DNA of 64,000 nt, taken from NCBI RefSeq assembly GCF_007197775.1, contig NZ_CP041638.1, forward strand, positions 2,108,001 to 2,172,000. The letters are read 5' to 3'. This DNA comes from Thalassotalea sp. PS06. GTDB lineage: Bacteria; Pseudomonadota; Gammaproteobacteria; Enterobacterales; Alteromonadaceae. Every line of letters begins with the position of its first letter. Position 1 is the stretch's first letter. A program made the position numbers and the translations under genes. The notes under the pieces were generated by a model. It worked only from the letters and a program-made list of their open reading frames with translations, was not told the DNA's origin and ran no database searches. Positions 37,577 through 46,700 of this stretch are shown here, piece by piece.

Positions 37577-37604
37577 GCTCAACCAATAGGTTGGGCTTTT
37601 TTGT
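37577..37604 (+). terminator. Rho-independent terminator, plus strand
   Basis: GCTCAACC-AATA-GGTTGGGC is followed by TTTTTTGTG. It is nearly the same hairpin, inverted, as that at 38713-38740. Before IS481 inserted it probably ended the tip 1 plus immunity 1 transcript. Confidence 0.7.
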
Positions 37605-38552
37605 GTTTAGAGGTTTGAGATTCAATCAGATGTTAAGAATTCAAGCTCCAGTCTCCGATCTAATTCAAGCACGTTGCCTCCTTATAAAACCACTGTTCTT
37701 TGCTCAAAGTCTCATTGCGATACTCGTATCTTCGTGATAGAAACGTAACAAGATGTTCTTTACTACTTGAGCAGGAGTTGCATTCATATATCCGCCTTAA
37801 AACTGGAAAAGTAGCGTAATATGAGGATGCTTCATCGTTAAGCCGACAAAGTACAACGCTAAAATAAACTTTAGGAGTCGCCGCCAAACGACTTACTAAA
37901 ATTAGCCAGCGTAGTATTTCCCAAATACATGGAAGACTTGCTCCCTCTACCAATCATAAGTTTTCATTTTTTCACCGCGTTGCCCAAACGACAGTGTTAG
38001 TTAAGCTGAAATATGCGCGAATTCAATGAGAGAAAAAGTGAGAAAGCTCATCTATATCAACGAGCTAGATTTGGAGTTTTTATACTAAAAGTTTTAAAAA
38101 GCTTTCTCTATGATGTTGACCATATTATTGACCAATACTTTTAAAACCCACGAAAATGTCCATTTTAAAAACTCAACCACCAGAAAAAGGTAATATTTAC
38201 ATGTGCTTGCTATTTTTTTGAAGATGAAGCGCCTCTTTATAAAAAGAGCTTTTAAAATGTCGCTATGAATATTCCTCCAAATACATTGACCATCAAGGCC
38301 TGGTGTTTTTAAAAAATTTTTATTTAAGTTTGTTATTAGGAATTGTTTTCATATGAATATTCGTTTCTAAACATTTACAATTTTATTTTTATTAGCTGAT
38401 ACGCTTAAAGCTACTGCGCCCAAATTAACCGTATTAATGATACGCGTTGTAAAAACATCATTATTCTAATTTTCAATGAGTTGAGGTATAGTGTTTTCAG
38501 ACTAAATAATAAATTAGCTCCCCTCCTTCAATTTAAACTGCTTCCAATAATC
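37605..38552. other. Gene-free AT-rich stretch within the toxin locus
   Basis: No convincing gene is found. A 97-codon minus frame (37660-37953) has no ribosome site or recognisable domain. It may hold remnants of further cassettes, but no homology to the other tips was seen by eye. Confidence 0.4.
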
Positions 38553-38701
38553 AGATTAAATGAGATCCATTTCAGGTTAAATAAGATTGAGTTGCAGTTC
38601 GATAAGAATTTACAGTTGTAGATCCGCCTCCAAATTGCAATGTGATCTCAATTACGAAGAACCCACGCTCATTTAAATTGCAAAAATCTCATTTAACTTG
38701 A
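38553..38701. repeat. MITE-like inverted repeat element, about 150 bp
   Basis: The left end AGATTAAATGAGATCC and its follow-on TTAAATAAGATTG are mirrored at the right end, which read on the other strand is AAGTTAAATGAGATTTTTG then TTTAAATGAG. Each end carries two TTAAATgAG units, like a short non-autonomous IS21-type element. It has no coding capacity. Confidence 0.55.
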
Positions 38702-38712
38702 AATCTCTGGAC

Positions 38713-38740
38713 ACAAAAAAGCTCAACCAATTGGTTGAGC
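38713..38740 (-). terminator. Rho-independent terminator after immunity gene 2
   Basis: The perfect palindrome GCTCAACCAATTGGTTGAGC (38721-38740) is followed on the minus strand by TTTTTTGTG. It lies about 145 bp downstream of immunity gene 2 and is an inverted near-copy of the terminator at 37577-37604. Confidence 0.75.
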
Positions 38741-38884
38741 TTTTCGAGGATGAAGGCCTGGTAGCAGACCGACTTCGTTGCCTTGAGAATTCTAGATTCT
38801 CTATTTAGTGCAATGTTACTTCATTAAACCGTTTCTCAATGAAAAAGCTAAGCGAATGTATGCCCCCGCTCACACCACTTTCAA

Positions 38885-39280
38885 TTAACTTCTTTCTATT
38901 GCAACGTATTTCAAATGCAAACGATCTTCAACACCCCATACAAACTCGACGTGATTTTTCTGAGTAGTATATTCTAGGCATTTCTCTACTCCGTCTTCCC
39001 ATTCAGCAGCAGGTGAACCAAAAGCTTCTTTCAATTCATTTGGGGAAACTGAAGTCTGTATATAAATTTTACTTTCCTTGAATTTTATTTCTCCGGCAAA
39101 ACTTCTAAAACCCGAATATCCCTCGAGAATTGAAACGAAAATGGATTCAACTGTCCCATTGATAACTGCAATAGAATAACCTTTATTTTTATCTTCCAGT
39201 GAAATACTAATTTCATCGGCTTTTTCGCCAATCCTGACCCCAAGCAAACTACCTTTATCCAAGTCCAAAAATATTGACAT
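38885..39280 (-). CDS. Predicted immunity protein for Rhs tip 2 (deaminase)
   Basis: This 131-residue protein (MSIFLDLDKGSLLGVRIGEKADEISISLEDKNKGYSIAVINGTVESIFVSILEGYSGF) is of no recognised family and is mostly beta and acidic. AGGTGA six bases before the ATG at 39280 decides the start. It lies 23 bp after the tip 2 gene on the same strand. The immunity role is inferred from position. Loss of this gene should be tolerated only if tip 2 is silent. Confidence 0.6.
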   Translation of the reverse strand: MSIFLDLDKGSLLGVRIGEKADEISISLEDKNKGYSIAVINGTVESIFVSILEGYSGFRSFAGEIKFKESKIYIQTSVSPNELKEAFGSPAAEWEDGVEKCLEYTTQKNHVEFVWGVEDRLHLKYVAIERS

Positions 39281-39303
39281 CAAAAATCACCTATAAAATT
39301 TTA

Positions 39304-40188
39304 CTATTGTTTTTCCAGATCGCGTAGTCTATTGCTTTCAATTCGACCACTTACTTGCACGACTTTAGGAATTACCACTTTACCACGACTAGCCGCCGCT
39401 ATAGCCGCTGATTTTGGCGAAGCGCCTTCAGGCTTACCTGGCTGTTGCGGCACTATAACTTTATCGACATTTGCGCTCGACAAATCACCCGTACAACTTG
39501 AACACGGTGTTTGATCAACTGCGATGGTGTGTGGCTTAGGTTTGCCCTCTAAGTCGGCTAAGACTTTTTTCTCAGCATGACCACGATTAGTGCTGGTATC
39601 TCCAGGGTTACTCTGCCTTATTTTAGTTAAGTTTCCATCACCATCTCTGCCTTGCGCGAAAGTAGCATCGCCTGGAGCTTCAGTTGCTCTTCGTTTTTCA
39701 ACTATATTATCCACCATATCTTGATTTGAGTTCTTAGAAGCTTGACTACCAATATCAGCGGTATTATCTGTTTTAGTCGATGCCTGATTATTACTTCCAT
39801 TTCTTTTCCTAATTGACCTTTTGGATAAAACCTCTTGGACTGCGACTAAACTGCCTGTGGTTACAAGTGTAACTGCAGCATCCACTCCCACATTAATGTC
39901 GTCTCCCATTGAGACCAACGCGGGGTCCATAGAATCTCTCCATTGAGCTTGCTCGCTCTCACTTCCATGATGTAGCTCTAGATAAGCGCCGAAAGCGGCA
40001 ACAGAATTAAATCCTTGAGGTGGCCTATATCCATACTCCCAAGTGTATCCTGTCGGGTCAGTTCCGCTGAGCGGATTATTCATTCCATAGCTGTATGGGT
40101 TGATAGCTTGGCTATTTCCCATAAAAGCGACAAATGGATCAACTGACATAAAACGCCCAAGGTTATAATCATACACCCGCCCGTTCAT
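39304..40188 (-). CDS. Orphan Rhs toxin tip 2: predicted nucleic-acid deaminase
   Basis: This 294-residue frame begins at the conserved junction ([19 protein letters not shown] to [10 protein letters not shown], residues 1-48) and lacks the rest of an Rhs protein. The C-terminal domain has the zinc-dependent deaminase motifs GHAE at 203-206 and TPCSSC at 227-232, spaced as in bacterial toxin deaminases of the cytidine deaminase fold (BURPS668_1122 and SCP1.201/DddA-like groups); His204, Cys229 and Cys232 would bind zinc and Glu206 act as catalyst. Target (DNA, RNA or nucleotide) is unknown. It is in the same orientation as the full Rhs gene but separate from it, so it is probably a stored tip. 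Confidence 0.82.
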   Translation of the reverse strand: MNGRVYDYNLGRFMSVDPFVAFMGNSQAINPYSYGMNNPLSGTDPTGYTWEYGYRPPQGFNSVAAFGAYLELHHGSESEQAQWRDSMDPALVSMGDDINVGVDAAVTLVTTGSLVAVQEVLSKRSIRKRNGSNNQASTKTDNTADIGSQASKNSNQDMVDNIVEKRRATEAPGDATFAQGRDGDGNLTKIRQSNPGDTSTNRGHAEKKVLADLEGKPKPHTIAVDQTPCSSCTGDLSSANVDKVIVPQQPGKPEGASPKSAAIAAASRGKVVIPKVVQVSGRIESNRLRDLEKQ

Positions 40189-40192
40189 ATGA
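40169..40192 (-). repeat. 24-bp Rhs tip-junction repeat, copy 2
   Basis: This is the second copy of the 24-bp junction, in the same orientation as copy 3 in the full Rhs gene. Copies 2 and 3 are identical over 37 bp. Confidence 0.95.
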
Positions 40193-40394
40193 ACTTGCGC
40201 GAACTAACTCGTAAAATTTACGTGCTTGAAGTGGATTATTTGTATGTTAAATCGTGACCTGCTCAGACACCATCAGATAAACGATGCCACCATCTCATAA
40301 CCATATGAGTTAAGCCTTGAAGTTAATCCGCCTTATTTCCGTGTAAGTTATTGTCAAGCTCACTGGCAACTTTTCAGCGGAAGCCTGGCAAATG

Positions 40395-40448
40395 AGGCGG
40401 ATCAGTTTTCAATGCAAATTGTGGATCAGTTTTAAGTGCAAATTAACA
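40395..40448 (-). repeat. 54-bp IS21-like end, right copy
   Basis: Inverted partner of 36231-36284 (52/54 identical), with the TGTTAATT side facing outward. The 200 bp between it and tip 2 has no gene and may be the remains of an IS21-type element end. It lies 28 bp after immunity gene 3. No target-site duplication is visible next to the two ends. Confidence 0.8.
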
Positions 40449-40476
40449 TCTTACTTAACTGTGGCTGCTTGAGAAT

Positions 40477-40776
40477 CTACTTTCTTCTATAAACCCAAAC
40501 ACTAAGAATCTCAGAGTTTATGCTTTGCCCGTTTTCCAAAACCAGTGGTTTTGCCTCAACCTCATGTTCTGGAAAATCAGAAATTACCTCAGTTTCCACG
40601 CAACTAAGATCATCTAGTTCTTCTTCGCTAGGTTCTCCATAATAAATACATTTCAAATGTATAGTACTTTCATCCCAGCCGCATGTTATTGCTCTCACGT
40701 TTTCAGTTATTGCCCCTAGCAGCGCCCGTTGAATAGAGAGCAAAACAGGTGCCCTTAAATTTTTAACTGTACTCAT
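40477..40776 (-). CDS. Predicted immunity protein for the Ntox50-like Rhs tip
   Basis: This 99-residue protein (MSTVKNLRAPVLLSIQRALLGAITENVRAITCGWDESTIHLKCIYYGEPSEEELDDLSCVETEVISDFPEHEVE) is of a type often seen directly after Rhs/CDI toxin genes. Its ATG overlaps the Rhs stop codon by 4 bp (ATGA), so translation is coupled. It is acidic and cytoplasmic. The family name is not certain; the immunity role follows from the overlap and position. Confidence 0.72.
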   Translation of the reverse strand: MSTVKNLRAPVLLSIQRALLGAITENVRAITCGWDESTIHLKCIYYGEPSEEELDDLSCVETEVISDFPEHEVEAKPLVLENGQSINSEILSVWVYRRK

Positions 40777-43700
40777 TTATCAATATCCTCTGGTTTAGCA
40801 GGAACTATGTGAACATCTTTTTTAGAATGATGAATGATACCAACAGTTGTTGGTTTTTTATCGCCAGTAGTTTGATCTACGTGATTACCAATGTTCTCAC
40901 CAAAATTGACTCTCTCCTTTGAGCCTGCTTCACCAACTGTTTTGTTTCCAACCTGTTGTCCTTTACCTGAATGTTCATCAACTAACTTTTGAGGGTTATC
41001 ATGAGTCAGTTCGCTTTTACCCTCTTCGAAGTTATTGTGTCCGGGTTGATGCTTACCTTGTTTCCCCTCATGTATAGGTTTAGAGTTTACACTAGATGGG
41101 GTTTCGATATTCGTAGTTTCTTGTTTAGACCTTTTAACATCCGGAGTATTTTCTGCTCCATTGGTCGTCTTGGTACCACCATCAGCATTACTAGCTCCAT
41201 TGGCTGTTTTAGTGCCACCATCAGTATTTGATTTATTGACGGAATTTTGGACGTTAGAATCAGCTTTATCACCTTTAAATGCCTGGCGAGCCTTTTGTAT
41301 ACCCTCTTTCGCAACTTTGACTTTCTTTAAAACAGTATTTTCTATAGCACTAGCGGCAACTGTCGTAGCGACGTCCGATCCAGAAATCTCACCATTTTTA
41401 TAACTTTGAACCGCATCGGCTGCCGCACTTGCAGTCTCGTAGGCCGCATATGCATTAACTGCCCAAACAATAACCGGTATAAAAGCAATGTAGCCCGTAG
41501 GATCTGTACCCGAAAGTGGGTTATTCATTATATAGCTGTACGAGTTTATAGCTTGGGTATTTCCGACGTGGTAAATAAACGGATCGACCGACATAAACCG
41601 ACCAAGGTTATAATCATACACCCGCCCGTTCATATGAATAATCGCGACCGAAGTAAGTTCCTCATGACCAGTAAATGAACGAGTAGTGCCGTAGAAATCC
41701 GAGAGTTTCAGTATCTTGGCTCCGTTATCCAATGTATACGATTCACCAAACAAGCCATTGAATCTATGTTGTAAAACCAAATTTCCCATACTTACGTCAG
41801 TAATAGAGCGTGTTCCATCAGTGATCACGTTGATCGAACCAAGTCGATCAGCACTTAAATGCTGAATTGACGCTTCATCTCGCTTACTTGAAAACAACGT
41901 ATGAGTGCCAAGAAAGCTTCGATGAATCGTCTCCCCTGAATCAATAATTTCTAACTCATAGAATTTATCAAAGTAATATATGGTCGAATCGCTTCCATCT
42001 GTGCCTGTTCTGACCTGCTTGACTCGAAAATCATTGGCGTCGTAAGTGAAATCTAATTTGCTGCCGTTTCGACTAATTTCCGTTGGCTTCATCGCATGGT
42101 TATAGGAAACTGAAAGATCTCCGTCGCTATTCGTTAACATATTGCCGTTTTCGTCGTAAGTTAACGTTGCGCTACCACCTTTAGTTAAGGTAATTGCTCG
42201 AACCGCATTGCTACCTGCATTGCCACCTGCGGATTTAGCGCTGTTACCATAGCTGTAACTCAAGCCATAGTCTGATTTTTTCAGTAGATTACCAACTTCG
42301 TCATAATCGTATGATATTGGTGGTAACGAGGTGCCATCGAATGTAACGGAGTTGGCGATCACACGATGTAATTGATCATAGCGATAATCCTCCTGTCGAC
42401 CTCCGGAGACATCTTCCCTTGTAAGGATATTGCCAAAAGCATCATAGCTATCATACGACTGATACTGCGCCGAACTCGAACTTTGGCAATTTGCACTTGT
42501 TCCTGTACAAATCGATTGGGTTAAGCCCGACGTCAAAATGTAATTAAAATATTGTGTTAACCCGTTGCCAAAGACCTGCTCGGTGATGTTACCAAATGCG
42601 TTCATGACTTTCCGTTCGATGAACGGGTGGTTATTACTCGTTGGATCTACATCCTTAGTAGGATAGCCAAATTCATCATAGTTAAATGCAACAGTCCGAC
42701 CGTCCGGGAACTGCTGTGCTTTTAATCTTCCGTAATAGCCATCGTACGCTAACGCCATGGTCATCGAGCGTTCGTCGATATCCAGAGTCTGAGAATTTAT
42801 CCGGCCATATGTATCGTAAGTAAAGCTTCTTTCATAAACGTTGTTTCCGGAAACACTACTAAAATCTTTGTGCAATAACCCTTTATATTGGCTGTCAAAT
42901 TGCCATGTTTGGGTTTCATTGCCAATAATTTTCGACGTGATCCGACCCAAGTTATCGTAATTTAAGATTGTGTCTACCTCATTGGCGTCTGTCTGTTTTC
43001 TCAGCTCTCCAAGAGCATTGTATCGGTAACTCCACAAGCCCATGTTGGGGTCATCAACACTCAGCTTATGTCCAAAACCATTGTATGTAGCCTGAATTGA
43101 ATTCCCTTTCGCATCTTCAATTACAATAGGATTCCCGAACCCATCGTAAGCAAAGTGAGTACGACCATTATCGGCATCGGTGGTGCGAACAAGTTGATTC
43201 GATAGATTATACGTGCGCTGCACGGTGAAACTACTGACTCCTCCAACCGGAACGTAATCGGGAGCTACATTAATAACTGTGACTGCACCACGATAGTCAT
43301 AGTCAGTGGTGTAGCCAAGTGGATATTGATCAACAACTTTTTTCGTTGGACGCCCTTTTACATCGAATTTTGAGTAATAAGTCATTCCGGGGTTATCGCC
43401 ATAAAAGTGCGGTAAAGATTCCGATGTTAATTGACCCAATGCATTATAAGATTTCGAGGTATAAGACCAATGCCCCCCAAGTACTTTAGATTTGGTTTGC
43501 ACGGTATTGCCATTGACGTCAAGATAGGATTTTTGTGTTGGAGCTCCGTCCTGGACTTTAGTGATAATCGTAACCGCATTAGTTGGACAATTGTCTGAGC
43601 CTTCACAAACTTGATACGCCATATACACAGCTGGCGTTATTTCCACACCGGCTTTTTGCGTTGACGATGAACTTATCTGTCCATACTGATCAAGCACGAC

Positions 43701-46700
43701 ATGCGCTTCCAGTCCATTAACGTCTCTAGTCACTAATGGCTGCCCGGTATAATCATCAACCGCTACCAACTCACTTTCTGCAACCCCCATACCCCATTGA
43801 CTGTTATAAGAAGCATTAACAAAGTAACCATCTGAGTGATATGACGATTCTTTCCAGCGGTTACCCTGAATTGATTCTCCTGGGCCTGAAGATGACATCG
43901 TTGTTCTTTTTATGTTGCCATAATCATCAAGAGTTGACTGGGTCGTTAACGTTAACGAGGAATTGCTGGCCGTATTATGAGTTGTTAAAGGTAGAGCACA
44001 CCCTTGGTACTGATTAAAGTCTTGTTTTTTCCAGCTTTCTCCAGATGCAGGTCCCTCCCAAGTGCTTAGCGCTTTAGGTGTCGCACTTACCGTAGTTTTA
44101 GCCCAGTCTAATTGATTAAAGTTGCTATCTGCCGTACAAACTGAATAGCTGTTTTCGATTTTTTGAATATGCTTAGCGGTAACATCGTTGGTCGTTACGG
44201 TTTTCTTCAGCAGGTCACCATCACAATTGTATTCGAAATCGTTGGTGATCACCTCACCTATCCATGCTCCATCAATCGTTCTGGTTTTAACCCTATGGTT
44301 AGTAAAGCGAGGAGCCTTGATTTCTGACGAACAACTTTGGTCCCAATATTCAACTGGATCTTTACTTCTCGAATACGATAAATAATTGTACGAACCAGCC
44401 GTGTCGGCAGCTTCATCAAAAATTAATGAAGGTGATTTATATCGCTCTTCATCTGGTGTCCCAGAGCTTGACGCCGCATTGAATTCATCCTGCACTTCAT
44501 TTTCATATACCGATGACTGCCAAGTTGACGTAGAGGACACCATTCCCGTAAATGGAAACCTTTGCATAAACCCTGAAACAGTTGTTTTATCAGCTGCCAG
44601 ATCTTTAGCGACGATATACCTAAAACCCTGGAAACCACGCCCCTGCTTATGAAGAATTGCCTCGTCATAACTGTATTCAGTGGCATTAAACCCTCCTACT
44701 CCGTTTCGCGCTTCCATTTTACTGACGACTTTCATGTCGGAGCCAAATCTCGCGTAACGAGAATCTGTCATCCCTTCATGGCCATGAGTATATATTGGAC
44801 GTTCATCTTCGTGATCATCACTCAATGTTTTGTATACTATCTTGGAAGCGATTCCGTGTCTGTCAGAAATGGATGTAATCAGATCGTTGTCGTGGGTAAC
44901 ACGTTGATACAGTCGAACTTCTGGTGATGCAGTGGATTCATAAATATACCCAGAATTAGGCGTCGAGGAGTATTGATGCTCATAACCAATGCTTGTGAAG
45001 AAGTCGGTGTGGCCATCTCGATTGTAATCTAGCAAGCTCAAGGTACTTAAAGCAGCCTCTATGCCAATATCTTCGATAAGAACAAACGATGTGCCGTCAT
45101 TATTGGTTTGTAAGACGTCCCAGCTGTACACGTCATATTGATAATATGGGATCACTTTACCACTATCTTCAGCAGTGATATCGCACGGTTGGTTCTTAGA
45201 AGCATCGGTACAAATATATGGGTTTCTTATATTTCCTGGCACTAGTAAATCCATTTGACCATCTTGATCATAATCGAATACCCGCACAAAACCTGACATG
45301 CTGCTTTCATCGGTATATGGGGTTAGATAACTGCCTTCAATTCGGCCTAGTTGTTCTTGAACACCAGTGTCAATAGGAGATGTAAAATAACCACCGCCTT
45401 GGTTCATAACCGCATGCCAGTTTTGAACCAAAGTTTGCCCGCTGCCAACAGGTTTCAAGACAAGGAAATCTTGTAGACCGTCACCATTTAAATCAAGCCA
45501 GATAGTTTTCTTCTCGCGAACACCGTAAACTGAATCATCTGATGTCAAATCATGAGTGACTGAACCTGTACCTGCTTTAATATCTATCCAGGAGCTTTCA
45601 TCTGCATTATATAAATCGGTTTTACCATCACCATTGATATCTGCAATACCGCCATTTTTCCATCCTGTTACTGTTGCATAGTAAGAAAAGCCTGGTAATG
45701 ATTGACCTTGGGCATCTTTGTTTCTCTCGTATATTTTATAGGTAGATGGGCCTTGGGTAACTTGGCGCGTTGCAGAAACAATATCCTTGTGCCCATCACC
45801 GTTGACGTCTGCAATAAAACTTTGGCAATCACGTTTTAAATTATGTTTAACAGCAACGGGTTCATCCATAAGATCTTCCCAGAGATAGGGATCAAACTTA
45901 CAGGTTCCGTCGATATTGGTTTCGATGATTGTATTGGTGTCATCCAACCAAGTAATATTCCATGTATTATTATCGTTGAGATAAACAATTTCAGATTTAC
46001 CGTCGCCGTCAAAATCCAAGTAACCGTTCATTTTGTTTAAGCCGGTGTTATTGCTTGGATCAACACCTGGATGAGCATCAACTAAAGCTGCTCTTGAGCT
46101 TGACATGTAGTCTTGTGAACTCAAAAAGTAGTTGTATCTATTTTGTAAATCTGGCGTTCCATCACCATCAAGATCAGCGGTAACTTCGGCCGGTGCTTCC
46201 ATCAAAACGTCACTTGCAGGATCCGAGATATAGCTCAATACATGCGAACGTTTATTAATTCCGAACGCCTGTTCTGACCACCCGAATGTCGTTTGGGCTA
46301 TCTTGTCCTGGCAATTTGAATTCGCGCAAAGAGATACCGATTCTAACAATTCACTATTCGAAGCTTTGTAGTTCAAGACATAATGCTTTTCATTTGTCGG
46401 TGAATATAGATTGACAGATTTAAGTTTCTTGTTAGAAGTAATTTTCTTACCATACAAATAACTAAGACGCTCGAAAGTATCCGAATAACTGAACTTAATT
46501 TGCCGATTACCCGGCGTAGCTCCGCTCCCGGTATATCTTATTTCGTCCAATACATGGGTATTATCTAACGTGTCGTAATAATAAATAATGTTGTTGTCGA
46601 ATAGATCTGAAACTTTAAACAGTTTCCAGTGGAGTGTTTTAGTCGTCCATTCTGGAGAGTAACGAGACTCATTGGTGAAACCAAAGAGTTTTTTCAAGCC

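Noticed and set aside
37660..37953. 97-codon minus-strand frame inside the toxin locus
   Set aside because: No ribosome site, no domain, unusual composition; not supported as a gene or as a toxin tip.
36231..40448. Complete IS21 transposon
   Set aside because: Ends are present but there is no IstA or IstB gene and no target-site duplication, so an intact IS21 element is not supported.
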